Below, piece by piece: positions 1-9,439 of a DNA stretch of 59,627 nucleotides (its first letter is position 1; every line of letters begins with the position of its first letter). The notes beneath the pieces are model-generated. The model was not told where the DNA came from, made no database searches, and was given only the letters and a program-made list of their open reading frames with translations. The position numbers were made by a program, and so were the translations under genes. The DNA comes from Helicobacter anseris (lineage in GTDB: Bacteria > Campylobacterota > Campylobacteria > Campylobacterales > Helicobacteraceae). The stretch spans positions 13,539 through 73,165 of the forward strand of contig JXTW01000001.1 in NCBI GenBank assembly GCA_004368235.1, read 5' to 3'.

Positions 1-565
1 TGATTTTGCTTTGATCCCAATAGATAATATCTGAAATTTGATTCTTAACTAGATCGCGTATAGAGGCAAAATAAAACATCAAATGCGGTATATCCCTTAA
101 AAGACGCAATAATAAATCTTGCATATCAGAGCTTGTATGCATCGTCTCAAGGCGATGAAACATTGAAGCATTAAGACAGCTCTTAATCACGCTAATAGGG
201 TCTCTTATGATCTGATAACAAGGCACTTTTCCTGAAATAGACCCTAAAATATTTTTAGCACTTTGAGCCTTAGGCACTTTATCTAAAATAAGCCCATCAT
301 ACCCTTTAATAAAATAAAACGGCTTGATAAACTCATAACAAAAAGCTTCTTTTGCATTTGCTTCAATTGTATCTAGATAATAACACATAGACTGCAATCC
401 CATACCATGACCGCCTAATACAATATAGCGACAAGTTTTTTTACGTGGATAGAAATTTAAAAGCCCCATTGCTTCTCTTGAAAATGCAAAATGTGAGAGC
501 AATGTACCAAAATGCCCTCCACGTATCATATCAAAAGCAGTTTTTAGCTTTTTTGCTAGCCTCAT
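1..565 (-). CDS. Sulfotransferase-like protein (partial, 3' end outside window)
   Basis: An open frame starts with ATG at 565 and stays open to the window edge, so about 188 residues of the N-terminal part are visible. I see no signal peptide. The segment YIVLGGHGMG is followed about 85 residues later by QIIRDPISVIKSCLN. The RDP..S pattern resembles the phosphate-binding region of sulfotransferases and of the Campylobacter/Helicobacter DUF2972 proteins. The preceding gene (14 bases upstream) is a CysC-like kinase, which could supply an activated sulfate donor. Assignment to sulfotransferase is inference from one motif and the neighbour. A different glycan-modifying transferase is possible. 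Confidence 0.5.
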   Translation of the reverse strand, partial: MRLAKKLKTAFDMIRGGHFGTLLSHFAFSREAMGLLNFYPRKKTCRYIVLGGHGMGLQSMCYYLDTIEANAKEAFCYEFIKPFYFIKGYDGLILDKVPKAQSAKNILGSISGKVPCYQIIRDPISVIKSCLNASMFHRLETMHTSSDMQDLLLRLLRDIPHLMFYFASIRDLVKNQISDIIYWDQSKI

Positions 566-579
566 GATTTTTCCAGATT

Positions 580-1080
580 CTATAGATTTTTCAAAATTAT
601 AGCGATATTTTTATCAATATCACTGGGCACATTATTAGATAAAGTTAGATCTGCTTTTGGTTCATCATAAGAAATATCCATACCTACAACATTTTTTATC
701 TCACCACTATAAAGACCCTTTTGGTTTCGTTCTATTAATCTTTGTTTACTGCATTGAATATAAATCTCATAATAGTTCTTGATATGAGTGCGATTGTATG
801 CATACACTTCTTTAAAAAGTGAAATTGTTGAGACAATCACTAGCATTTTTTGATTGGCAAGAAATTGTGCTAAATTAGCCCTTTTTATAGCCATATCAAT
901 TCGAGACTTTTTATCATAGCCATAATGTCCAAAAATATCACGCAACTCATCTCCATCCAAATAAATAATATTTTGGTACTGTCTAATAAGCTCTGTATAA
1001 ATCCTTCTAGATAAAGTACTCTTGCCCGATCCAGCAAGCCCCATCAACCAAACTACTCCTCCATCTTGAAATAGCTTCAC
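580..1080 (-). CDS. CysC-like adenylylsulfate kinase family protein
   Basis: A 166-residue P-loop kinase of about the usual length for APS kinase. Walker A is GLAGSGKST at residues 14-22. DGDELR follows at about 42-47 and KGLY about 120, both typical of CysC, which phosphorylates adenylylsulfate to PAPS. The start codon is GTG and overlaps the uvrA stop (GTGA), so the gene is translationally coupled to uvrA. No sulfate-assimilation genes (cysD, cysN, cysH) are visible. Close relatives in Campylobacter capsule loci (the Cj1415 type) phosphorylate cytidine diphosphoramidate in the O-methyl phosphoramidate pathway, so the substrate here is open. The downstream sulfotransferase-like gene favours PAPS. 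Confidence 0.75.
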   Translation of the reverse strand: MKLFQDGGVVWLMGLAGSGKSTLSRRIYTELIRQYQNIIYLDGDELRDIFGHYGYDKKSRIDMAIKRANLAQFLANQKMLVIVSTISLFKEVYAYNRTHIKNYYEIYIQCSKQRLIERNQKGLYSGEIKNVVGMDISYDEPKADLTLSNNVPSDIDKNIAIILKNL

Positions 1081-3947
1081 TTAGACTTCCCTTTTATCTT
1101 ATTTAAACTTGGGCTAGAATAACAAAAGCCATTTTCTTGCATCAACTCTAATTCTTTTTTGAGGTATACTCCTGTATAGCTTCCAGTCTTTTGTGCATTG
1201 TGTGCGACTTCTATCACACTACCACAATCAACCACTTTTCCACCCTTAGAGCCACCTTCAGGACCAATATCTATAATATAATCAGCATTTTTTATCATAT
1301 CCAAATTATGTTCAATGACAATCACAGAATTACCCAACTCTACAAGACTATGGAGTACTTTTGTTAACCTATCTACATCTGCAAAGTGCAATCCTGTAGT
1401 AGGCTCATCTAAAATATAAAGAGTTTTGCCTGTATCCTTTCTGGAAAGTTCTTTTGCAAGCTTCATTCTTTGTGCCTCACCACCACTTAGTGTTACTGCA
1501 TTTTGACCTAGTTGAATATAGCCAAGACCTACATCCTGGAGAGTTTTAAGCCTACTAGCAATCTTTGGAATCTTGCTAAAAAATTCTAATGCCTCATCTA
1601 CGCTCAAAGCAAGCACATCTGCAATACTTTTGCCCCTATATTTAATCTCTAGGGTTTGTGGATTATATTTTGCACCATGGCATGCATCACATTTAACCAT
1701 CACATCAGGCAAAAAATGCATTTCAATTTTTATCTCACCTTCTCCTTGACATTTCTCACAACGCCCACCCTTGACATTAAAACTAAAGCGCGAGATCCCA
1801 TAACCTAGAATCTTAGATTCCTTAACTTCAGCAAAAAGCATCCTAACATCATCCATCACGCCTGTATAAGTAGCTGGATTAGATCTTGGTGTACGCCCGA
1901 TAGGACTCTGATCTAAATAAATTACCTTATCTAGGTTTTCTAATCCTATTATTTCTACCCCATCAGACTTCTTAATCTTTCTAGCATGATTTAATAGTTC
2001 TTGTGCTACAGGCAAAAGAGTTTGAAGCACCAAAGAGCTCTTGCCTGATCCAGATACTCCACTTATGCACACAAAATTAGAAAGAGGGATTTTGACATTT
2101 AAATTCTTAATATTATTGATATTAACATTTTTAATTTCTAAAAACTTATCTTTGGGACGATTGTGTGGGTAAAATATCTCTTTTTCTCTTTTTAAATAAG
2201 CTGTTGTCTGTGTTTTGGCATTTAGCATAGTCTTTAAATCACCACAAAAAACAATCTCTCCTCCATTTTTTCCAGCAGCAGGACCAATATCTACAATAAA
2301 ATCTGCACTATTAATTGTCTCTCTATCATGCTCGACAACAATTACACTATTACCCTTTTGTTTTAGATTTTGTAAAGTTTTAATAAGCTTCATTGTATCT
2401 CGCTCATGAAGACCAATGCTAGGCTCATCTAAAACATACATCACTCCAGTAAGTCCAGATCCAATCTGACTAGCAATGCGGATTCTTTGGCTTTCTCCTC
2501 CGCTGATTGTGCGTGCATCTCTGCCCAGACTCAAATAACCAAGCCCAACATCATAAAGAAAAAATAATCTTTCTCTAATCTCTTTGAAAATAGATTTAGC
2601 AATGCTTTGTTGTTGCGCACTTAAATAGGTAAAATTACTCTCTTTGGCAAAAAAATGATAGGTCTCTTCAATAGGCATATTAATCACATCTGCTATGCCT
2701 AATCCACCCACTTTTACAGCTAAACTCTCAAGCTTTAAGCGATTGCCCCTACAGGTACTACAAGTCTTTTCACTCATATATTCACTCAAATCTCTCTCAT
2801 CTTTAAACATATCATAAGCAATCTGCAAAATCCCCTTCCAAGGTCTAATAAGCTTTGAGCTTTTCCACATAAACTCTACTTCTCCTCCACCATAAAGCAG
2901 GCTATCTTGATCTTTTTGCTCTAGCTCTTCAAAGCTCTTATTAGGATCTATTTTGTGTAATTTGCAAAAACCTGCAAAAAGTTCAGCATAATAATTACGA
3001 TTAAAGCCAAAGATTACCTTAATACCGCCCTTATTAAGCGGTAAGGACTTGTCTAATATTTTTTTAACATCAATGCTATATTTACTGCCAAGTCCCCCAC
3101 AAGAAGGGCATGCTCCCTTAGGAGAGTTAAAGCTAAAGCTTAATGGCTCTAGCTCTTCAAAACTTACCTTACAATCAAAACAAGCTAAATGCTCTGAATA
3201 ATGCAATAAAGTATTTTTCTCTCCATCCTCTCCTAAAATTTCTATTTCTACTTCCCCATAGCTCTCTTTAAGTGCTTTTTCTACACCTTGAGCAATACGG
3301 GTGGCATTTTCCTCACTTTTAATAACTCTATCAATAATCACTTTAATAGTATGCTTCTTAGTTTTAGATAGCTCGATATCTTCATCTAATCTCTGCACAA
3401 CACCATCAATATATGCCCTCACATATCCCTTTTGGCGCAAAGCTTCTAGCTTATCTGCAAAGCTACCTTTTTTTTCCTTAACAATAGGAGCTAATATCAT
3501 AATCTTGGAAGTATCTTTAATTTTTAAAACTTCTGCGATAATATCTGTCTGACTCATATGCGAGATAGGCTGACCACATAAATGACAATGTTGCTCTCCT
3601 ATGCGTGCATATAAAAGCCTAAGATAATCATAAATTTCAGTAATTGTCCCTACTGTAGAACGAGGATTCTTAGAAGTAGTCTTTTGATCAATAGCAATTG
3701 CTGGAGTTAGCCCCTCAATCTTATCAACATTTGGCTTGCCAACCTTATCTAAAAATTGACGTGCATAGCTAGAGAGACTTTCAATATAACGACGTTGCCC
3801 CTCTGCATAAAGCGTATCAAAAGCTAAAGTGCTTTTACCAGATCCAGAAAGACCTGTAAAAACAACAAGCTTATTTTTAGGAATTTCTAAGTTAATATTT
3901 TTAAGATTATTCTCCTTTGCTCCAATAACTTTTATTACATTTTCCAC
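1077..3947 (-). CDS. uvrA: UvrABC excinuclease subunit A
   Basis: A 956-residue protein, the usual UvrA length. It is the damage-sensing ATPase of nucleotide excision repair and loads UvrB. It has two ABC modules: Walker A at residues 32-40 (TGLSGSGKS) with signature ISGGESQR, and a second Walker A (GVSGSGKSS) in the C-terminal half with signature LSGGEAQR and DEPTTGLH. The C-terminal zinc finger is visible as CEKC...CDAC, and an N-terminal CHLC pair is also present. Its stop overlaps the cysC-like start. A 100-base gap separates it from glnA upstream. Identification is secure. Confidence 0.97.
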   Translation of the reverse strand: MENVIKVIGAKENNLKNINLEIPKNKLVVFTGLSGSGKSTLAFDTLYAEGQRRYIESLSSYARQFLDKVGKPNVDKIEGLTPAIAIDQKTTSKNPRSTVGTITEIYDYLRLLYARIGEQHCHLCGQPISHMSQTDIIAEVLKIKDTSKIMILAPIVKEKKGSFADKLEALRQKGYVRAYIDGVVQRLDEDIELSKTKKHTIKVIIDRVIKSEENATRIAQGVEKALKESYGEVEIEILGEDGEKNTLLHYSEHLACFDCKVSFEELEPLSFSFNSPKGACPSCGGLGSKYSIDVKKILDKSLPLNKGGIKVIFGFNRNYYAELFAGFCKLHKIDPNKSFEELEQKDQDSLLYGGGEVEFMWKSSKLIRPWKGILQIAYDMFKDERDLSEYMSEKTCSTCRGNRLKLESLAVKVGGLGIADVINMPIEETYHFFAKESNFTYLSAQQQSIAKSIFKEIRERLFFLYDVGLGYLSLGRDARTISGGESQRIRIASQIGSGLTGVMYVLDEPSIGLHERDTMKLIKTLQNLKQKGNSVIVVEHDRETINSADFIVDIGPAAGKNGGEIVFCGDLKTMLNAKTQTTAYLKREKEIFYPHNRPKDKFLEIKNVNINNIKNLNVKIPLSNFVCISGVSGSGKSSLVLQTLLPVAQELLNHARKIKKSDGVEIIGLENLDKVIYLDQSPIGRTPRSNPATYTGVMDDVRMLFAEVKESKILGYGISRFSFNVKGGRCEKCQGEGEIKIEMHFLPDVMVKCDACHGAKYNPQTLEIKYRGKSIADVLALSVDEALEFFSKIPKIASRLKTLQDVGLGYIQLGQNAVTLSGGEAQRMKLAKELSRKDTGKTLYILDEPTTGLHFADVDRLTKVLHSLVELGNSVIVIEHNLDMIKNADYIIDIGPEGGSKGGKVVDCGSVIEVAHNAQKTGSYTGVYLKKELELMQENGFCYSSPSLNKIKGKSK

Positions 3948-4047
3948 AACAATCCCTTCAATTTTAATCTTCTGACAAACAGAATGGCTCTCTTAAGTAC
4001 CAGCAAAAATAATTTAGTAAAAATACATAAAAACCCTTGAATAAATT

Positions 4048-5463
4048 CTAACAAGAATAGGTAGTAATAAATTCATAAGGATGAGGTCTAGATTCTAATG
4101 GCCATACTTCAGTTTGGAATTTCAAATTTTTATAAGCTTGAATAAACTCCTCGCTAAATACAGAACTTAAATATGCCCTATCTCTTAGCATTTCTTCTAG
4201 TGCTGCTCTTAATGTATGAGGCATCTGCTTTATACCCCTCTCCCTTATTTCATCTAAACTCAATTTAAATAAATTTATATCCATAGGCATACCGGGATCT
4301 AGCTTTTTTTCTATACCATCAAGTCCGGCTAAAAGAATACTCACGAATGCTAAATAAGGATTAGATGAGCTATCTGGGAATCTAAACTCTAGTCGTGCTC
4401 CATTTCCCTTAGCATTATAAGGGATTCTTACGCTTGCGGAGCGATTATTAGCCGAATAAGTTAAGATGCTAGGTGCCTCAAATCCAGGAATAAGGCGCTT
4501 GTAAGAATTACCTGAAGCATTACAAAAAGCTGCAATTGCTCTAGCATGAGCTAGAACTCCTCCTAAAAAATTTAATGCCAAATCGCTTAAATTTTCATAT
4601 TTATTGCCTGAAAATAAATTCTTACCTTCTTTCCAAATACTAATATGCGTATGCATACCATTGCCATTATCTCCAAAAAGTGGTTTAGGCATAAATGTGG
4701 CACTTTTACCATTAAGATGGGCGACCATTTTAACGACATATTTAAACTTCTGAACATTATCTGCCATTTCTACTAAATCACCAAACTTCACACCAATCTC
4801 GCCTTGCCCTACAGCCACTTCATGATGAACAACAAAAGTTTCCAGCCCCACTTGATGTAATACCTTTACCATTTCTGCACGCAAATCCATCATACTATCA
4901 ACAGGTGGAACAGGAAAATACCCTCCTTTAATTCCAGCTCGATGTCCGATATTTATGCCATTCTCAAAATCTTTATCACGATTCCAGTCCCCTTCTTCGC
5001 TATCTATCTCATAATATTGACTATTGCTAGCATCCCTCATCTTTATGCTATCAAAGATAAAAAACTCATTTTCACTCCCTACATAAACCTCATCACCAAT
5101 CCCACTAGCTCTAAGATGTGCGATCGCCTTTTTAGCCAAACTTCTAGGACATTTTTCATAAGGAGCATTTTTATAAATATCCCAAATATCACAAAATACT
5201 ACCACTGTAGAATCTGCGCTAAATGGGTCAATAAAATAACGCACTAAATCTGGTCTTAACATCATATCTGATTTCTCAATGCTCTGCCACCCCTTTATTG
5301 AGCTTGCATCAAAAGGGATTCCCTCTTCTAACATTTTAGAATCCACCGAATTAATATGATAAGCCATATGATGCCAAGTCCCCTTGATATCTGTAAATCT
5401 AAAGTCTATAAACTCTACTTCATTTTCCTCACAAAATACAAAAAATTCTTGAATAGTGCGCAT
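4048..5463 (-). CDS. glnA: Glutamine synthetase, type I
   Basis: ATP-dependent glutamine synthetase (glutamate plus ammonia), 471 residues from the start chosen here. An ATG twelve bases further upstream (5475) overlaps the sequence GAGGA, which sits six bases before the ATG at 5463 and makes a good ribosome site, so the inner start is preferred. Class I motifs are visible: the KGW region near residue 57, GNGMHTHIS, and NRSASVRIP. At the position of the enterobacterial adenylylation tyrosine (NLYDLP) the protein reads NLFKLS, so it cannot be regulated by that adenylylation. The same is known for H. pylori GlnA. It stands alone, without glnB or glnE nearby. Confidence 0.97.
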   Translation of the reverse strand: MRTIQEFFVFCEENEVEFIDFRFTDIKGTWHHMAYHINSVDSKMLEEGIPFDASSIKGWQSIEKSDMMLRPDLVRYFIDPFSADSTVVVFCDIWDIYKNAPYEKCPRSLAKKAIAHLRASGIGDEVYVGSENEFFIFDSIKMRDASNSQYYEIDSEEGDWNRDKDFENGINIGHRAGIKGGYFPVPPVDSMMDLRAEMVKVLHQVGLETFVVHHEVAVGQGEIGVKFGDLVEMADNVQKFKYVVKMVAHLNGKSATFMPKPLFGDNGNGMHTHISIWKEGKNLFSGNKYENLSDLALNFLGGVLAHARAIAAFCNASGNSYKRLIPGFEAPSILTYSANNRSASVRIPYNAKGNGARLEFRFPDSSSNPYLAFVSILLAGLDGIEKKLDPGMPMDINLFKLSLDEIRERGIKQMPHTLRAALEEMLRDRAYLSSVFSEEFIQAYKNLKFQTEVWPLESRPHPYEFITTYSC

Positions 5464-5528
5464 AATTTTCCTCATTATTAAAGTTTATAATCAAGATATA
5501 TAAATTGTAGCATTTATGGGCAAATGAC

Positions 5529-5933
5529 CTATTTAGACAAAAGGCGGTTATTAAGCTTTTTACATAAAGAGTTTGAAAAAGGGCAACTAAGCCTTGGGGC
5601 AGTATCTGGTGCTAGAATCTGAAAGCTAAAAGTAGTTTTTAAATTATAAGCTTGTACTTGTATTTTTTGATTCTTAATAGTTACTCTACACATTGGTGTT
5701 GAGGCAAATTGCTTGATCTTTAAAGCATGATTTAAGACATTAAAGTCTTTATTCCCTAGGTAAGAATGCATAAAACCCTTGGATATTTCATCTTGCAAAC
5801 TAGAAAGAAAAGATTCTAGTTTTTGGATACAAATTGTTGGATTAGGATTTTGTAAATGCAAAAACGCTAAGGATAAAATCCCCACCACAACAATAACAAA
5901 TATAAGTTCAATAAAACTAAATGCTTTAATCAA
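5529..5933 (-). CDS. Pseudopilin-like protein (prepilin N-terminus)
   Basis: A 134-residue protein beginning MIKAFSFIELIFVIVVVGIL. This is a type IV prepilin N-terminus: a short positive leader, a phenylalanine then Glu5, and a long hydrophobic helix. The C-terminal part has four cysteines (TICIQ, MCRV, LSCPF and LCKKL regions). The start codon is TTG and overlaps the upstream pseudopilin's TGA stop (TTGA), so the two are translationally coupled. It probably forms part of a pseudopilus in the inner membrane and periplasm. No prepilin peptidase is visible in the window. The family call is good, but the specific subunit cannot be named. Confidence 0.75.
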   Translation of the reverse strand: MIKAFSFIELIFVIVVVGILSLAFLHLQNPNPTICIQKLESFLSSLQDEISKGFMHSYLGNKDFNVLNHALKIKQFASTPMCRVTIKNQKIQVQAYNLKTTFSFQILAPDTAPRLSCPFSNSLCKKLNNRLLSK

Positions 5934-6370
5934 AACTTAATGGCTGAACTCTCTAGTGAAATTACTATTGGGTTTGGGTAAGTTTTTGAAAGTTTTCTAC
6001 AAAGCGCTGAATTCACAGATGCATCAATTTTAATTACCAAATCATTCCCGCTAAAATCTATCAAAGCACAATTATTTGCATTATCTATTACACCATTTTT
6101 GCCTAACCTTACTCCACTGCCACTTGCCACCCATCTAGCTTGAGATAAACCTGCAGCATCTAAAATGAGTTGACCATTAAGTGTAGCGGTGCTTAAATCC
6201 TCAATGATAAACTTCTGACTTAGAGCACTCTGGATACTCTGAATATCTGCTAGCACTGCTGTATATAGGGCATCTGAACGCGTTAGTGATATTTTAGGTA
6301 ATGCGATAGAAGCAATGATACCCAAAATCACCACAACAAACACAAGCTCTATCATAGAAAATGCCCTCAT
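5930..6370 (-). CDS. Pseudopilin-like protein (type II secretion / pilin family)
   Basis: The protein begins MRAFSMIELVFVVVILGIIA, a classic prepilin N-terminal helix with Glu at position 5 after the cleavage point, and continues into about 125 residues of pilin-like globular domain with two cysteines near the C-terminus. The frame extends upstream to a GTG at 6394, but the eight extra residues do not look like a leader, so the ATG at 6370 is chosen. It lies 57 bases downstream of argJ and is coupled to the second pseudopilin. Similar genes in Campylobacter contribute to a type II secretion-like DNA-uptake machine. That role is inferred here. Confidence 0.8.
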   Translation of the reverse strand: MRAFSMIELVFVVVILGIIASIALPKISLTRSDALYTAVLADIQSIQSALSQKFIIEDLSTATLNGQLILDAAGLSQARWVASGSGVRLGKNGVIDNANNCALIDFSGNDLVIKIDASVNSALCRKLSKTYPNPIVISLESSAIKF

Positions 6371-6427
6371 TATCCCATCTCTTACTCTTAACACTTTAAA
6401 CCTTTATTCATATTTTCTTAAATTACA

Positions 6428-7636
6428 TTAACTGCGATAGTCTGCATTAATCTTAACATATTCATAACCTAAATCACAACCTAAAGCCATATATTCTCCA
6501 TTACCTACCCCTAATTGACAATGCACTTCAAAGTCATCACTTCGCATCTTTAGGGCTATTTTTTCTTCTTCTTGCTTAGTAAAATAAATTTTACCATTTT
6601 CATAAATCAAAATCCCAGCAATGCTAATTTTTAATCTTCTTTCATCACAAGTAATACCATAAGATCCACAAGCCCCGATTGTAGATGCTATCCTACCCCA
6701 GTTTGGATCACCACCAAAAACTGCTGTTTTAACAAGCAAGGAATTAGATAATGCTTTAGCTACAAATTTAGCCTCTAAATCATCCTTAGCACCGCTTACC
6801 CTAAAGCTTACCACTCGACTTGCTCCCTCACCATCACGCACGATATCATAGGCAAGCTTTTGTAAGATCATCTTTAATGCATATTTAAACGCATCCCTAT
6901 CATATGCATTTGATAGCCCACTAGAAGCTAGCATCACGCTATCATTTGTACTCATATCTCCATCAACACTAATTCTATCAAAACTATCTTGTATGCATTC
7001 TTGTAAAATCTCTTTGATCTCACTTTCATCAATCTTAGCATCAGTAGTAATAAAGCATAACATCGTTGCTAAACTCGGGGCAATCATTCCTGCCCCTTTT
7101 GCCATCGCTCCAATCTTAAAGCTCTCTCCATTTTCAAGCTTAACCATAAGTGCTACTTCCTTGCTAAAAGAATCTGTTGTCATAATAGCCTCTGCAGCGC
7201 GCTTATTAGCACCCTCATCTTTAATATCTAGTCTAATTTTGCTAAGCGCAGCAATAATCTTTTCTTTAGGCAAGCGTATGCCAATCACACCTGTTGAACA
7301 CATAATAGGATTTTGCACTTCTTGATGTATTTGACACAATTTAGCCAAAATCTCTTTAATATCTTCTATGCCCTCTTGTCCTGTCATGGCATTAGCATTT
7401 TTTGTATTAATGAGGATAAAATTACTTTCCTTATCTTGCACATATTCTAAGAAATGGCGCAATGGAGCTGCCTTAAAAGCATTTTTTGTAAAATAGGCAT
7501 ATACCTTGCATGGTTTTTGCATATAAATATAACCTATATCAAGCTTGTTATCCCCCTTTAAATCAGCACAAATACCATCGGCTACAAAACCTTGTGCAGC
7601 ACATACTCCCCCATCAATACTCAATATTTCAAACAT
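6428..7636 (-). CDS. argJ: Bifunctional glutamate N-acetyltransferase / amino-acid acetyltransferase ArgJ
   Basis: ArgJ transfers the acetyl group from N-acetylornithine to glutamate, recycling acetyl in arginine synthesis. The protein is 402 residues, the standard length. The precursor is normally self-cleaved between Ala and a nucleophilic Thr. Here that junction is Ala190-Thr191 in the LATML motif after KGAGMIAP. GGDPNWGR and NDSVM motifs are also present. No other arg genes are adjacent. It sits between the fecE-like gene and the pseudopilins on the same strand with short gaps. H. pylori lacks this gene, which argues for another Helicobacter species. Confidence 0.95.
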   Translation of the reverse strand: MFEILSIDGGVCAAQGFVADGICADLKGDNKLDIGYIYMQKPCKVYAYFTKNAFKAAPLRHFLEYVQDKESNFILINTKNANAMTGQEGIEDIKEILAKLCQIHQEVQNPIMCSTGVIGIRLPKEKIIAALSKIRLDIKDEGANKRAAEAIMTTDSFSKEVALMVKLENGESFKIGAMAKGAGMIAPSLATMLCFITTDAKIDESEIKEILQECIQDSFDRISVDGDMSTNDSVMLASSGLSNAYDRDAFKYALKMILQKLAYDIVRDGEGASRVVSFRVSGAKDDLEAKFVAKALSNSLLVKTAVFGGDPNWGRIASTIGACGSYGITCDERRLKISIAGILIYENGKIYFTKQEEEKIALKMRSDDFEVHCQLGVGNGEYMALGCDLGYEYVKINADYRS

Positions 7637-7695
7637 TATTTATACCTTTTCTTTTTCACAAATCTTATCAGTTTTTATGTAGTTTCTATTATCTT

Positions 7696-8487
7696 TTATC
7701 TTTTAGCCTTAAGTATTAAAATCTTATTTTCCTTAAAATACTCTGCTTTTATATTTAAACCATAAAGCTGACTTAAAAGTCTAGATTCTAGCATTTCCTC
7801 TGGCTTACCGCTGGCTAAGTTCATTCCATCTTTTAATAGATAAACATAATCAGCATAGTTAGCAATACTATAAGGATCATGGATATTAATCAAAGCTACC
7901 AACCCCCTATCTCTTACTTCTTTTTTTAATGCTTCAAAAAAAATCACTTGATTTCTTAAATCAAGCCAAGAAGTTGGTTCATCCAATAATAAAATCTTTG
8001 ATTCTTGCAGAAGCGCTCGTCCTAAAGCCGCCATCTGTCTCTCTCCTCCACTCAATCTACCAAATATCCTATCTTTTAAATGTGAAATCTCAAGCCTCTC
8101 TAACATCTGCATCGCTTTTTTTCTCATCTCTTGATTAGGAGTTTGATACCACTTTAAATAGGCATTAAAACCAAGCATGATAAACTCAAGCAAAGAGTAA
8201 TGACTTTGTATCATTGCATTTTGCGAAATTAATGCTACATATTTCGCTCTTGTCCTCGCATCTAAAGCAAACAAACTTATATCTGACCCATTTTGATTAG
8301 TAAATATAGCATTCCCTCTAATGGGCTTAATAAGCCCGATTAATGTATGCATAAGTGAGGTTTTTCCACTACCATTTGGTGATAAAATCGCTGTGATATC
8401 TCCCTCATAGGCGTCTAAATTAATGTTTTTTAAAACCTCTACATCTCCATAACCAAGTGATAAATCATTAATTTTAAGACTATTCAT
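7696..8487 (-). CDS. fecE: Iron(III)-siderophore/dicitrate ABC transporter ATP-binding protein
   Basis: A 263-residue ABC ATPase of the FecE/FepC type that powers ferric-complex import through the FecD-like permease encoded just upstream. Walker A lies at about residues 36-43 (PNGSGKT), the signature LSGGERQ at about 144-150, and Walker B ILLLDEP at about 164-170. Its start overlaps the permease gene by 8 bases. No periplasmic binding protein is encoded next to it, as is also the case for the H. pylori fecDE pair. The exact substrate (dicitrate, siderophore, haem or cobalamin) cannot be read from the sequence. Confidence 0.88.
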   Translation of the reverse strand: MNSLKINDLSLGYGDVEVLKNINLDAYEGDITAILSPNGSGKTSLMHTLIGLIKPIRGNAIFTNQNGSDISLFALDARTRAKYVALISQNAMIQSHYSLLEFIMLGFNAYLKWYQTPNQEMRKKAMQMLERLEISHLKDRIFGRLSGGERQMAALGRALLQESKILLLDEPTSWLDLRNQVIFFEALKKEVRDRGLVALINIHDPYSIANYADYVYLLKDGMNLASGKPEEMLESRLLSQLYGLNIKAEYFKENKILILKAKR

Positions 8488-9439
8488 ACAAACCTTTTTT
8501 TAATAAAAAAGCTAGAAATAAAGGTGCACCAAATAATGCACATACAGAGCCCACAGGTAAATCAACAGAAGTTAAATTTTTTGCTAAAAAATCTGCTATA
8601 TATAATCCAAACGCTCCCAAAATAAGTGAACATAAAAATAAACGGTTTAAAGTCTGACCAACTATATTTCGTGCAAAATGAGGTATCAAAAGTCCAATCC
8701 AACCAATAGTGCCGCTTACGCTTACACACGCACTGCAAGCCAAAGAGATTAAAACTATACTAAAAATACGCACATAAAAAGGTTTAACACCAAGGCTAAA
8801 GGCTTGTGCATCGCCCAAAGAAAGCACATCAAGTCTAAAACGCAAAAGCCATAAAAAGAATAAGCTTACAAAAGCACAAACCCCAACAATCACAACATCT
8901 TCATAACGAGATAAGGAAAGAGAGCCTAAAAGCCATATTACAACTGCTTGAGCCTTATCTGGTGAAATAAAAAATTTAACAAGCCCTGCAGCCGCACCCA
9001 AAAAAGCACTAAAAATTATGCCCACCAAAACCAAGGAAATATTAGAATCTGTTAAAAATCTGGCAAAAATAATGATTAAAAAACTAGAAAAAAGAGAACC
9101 TAAAAAAGCAAAGAAAAATAAAAATGCAGAATCAAAAAAACCAATGCTTAATGCGCAACCAAGAGCCGCACCAGAAGCCACTCCCAGCAAATAAGGATCA
9201 ATTAAAGGATTGTGAAAAATATTTTGCATCACAGCACCAGAGACAGATAAAACCCCTCCAACCAAAAGCGCTAATAAAATTCTTGGTAATTTTATCTCTA
9301 GAAGAATCTGATATTCCACTCCTAATGGAACCTTAAAAAAAAGATATTCTAAAAGTTCGAATAAGCCCTTATGCAAATCCCAATATAAAAAAACTAGAAA
9401 TAGGGCTAAAAACAGCCAAACTGAACGCTCCTTTAACAC
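8480..9439 (-). CDS. fecD: Iron-complex ABC transporter permease, FecCD family
   Basis: A 319-residue integral membrane protein of the FecCD/BtuC family, with about nine to ten hydrophobic segments and the family motifs [30 protein letters not shown] and [12 protein letters not shown]. It forms the inner-membrane channel for a ferric complex. It overlaps gpsA upstream by 7 bases and the ATPase gene downstream by 8 bases, so gpsA, fecD and fecE are likely one transcript. No Fur box can be placed directly before it because the gene starts inside gpsA. Confidence 0.9.
   Translation of the reverse strand: MLKERSVWLFLALFLVFLYWDLHKGLFELLEYLFFKVPLGVEYQILLEIKLPRILLALLVGGVLSVSGAVMQNIFHNPLIDPYLLGVASGAALGCALSIGFFDSAFLFFFAFLGSLFSSFLIIIFARFLTDSNISLVLVGIIFSAFLGAAAGLVKFFISPDKAQAVVIWLLGSLSLSRYEDVVIVGVCAFVSLFFLWLLRFRLDVLSLGDAQAFSLGVKPFYVRIFSIVLISLACSACVSVSGTIGWIGLLIPHFARNIVGQTLNRLFLCSLILGAFGLYIADFLAKNLTSVDLPVGSVCALFGAPLFLAFLLKKGLYE

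Noticed and set aside
2215-3552. Plus-strand ORFs opposite uvrA
   Set aside because: Antisense shadows without start signals.
5463-5475. Longer glnA start
   Set aside because: The upstream ATG overlaps the ribosome site used by the inner ATG.
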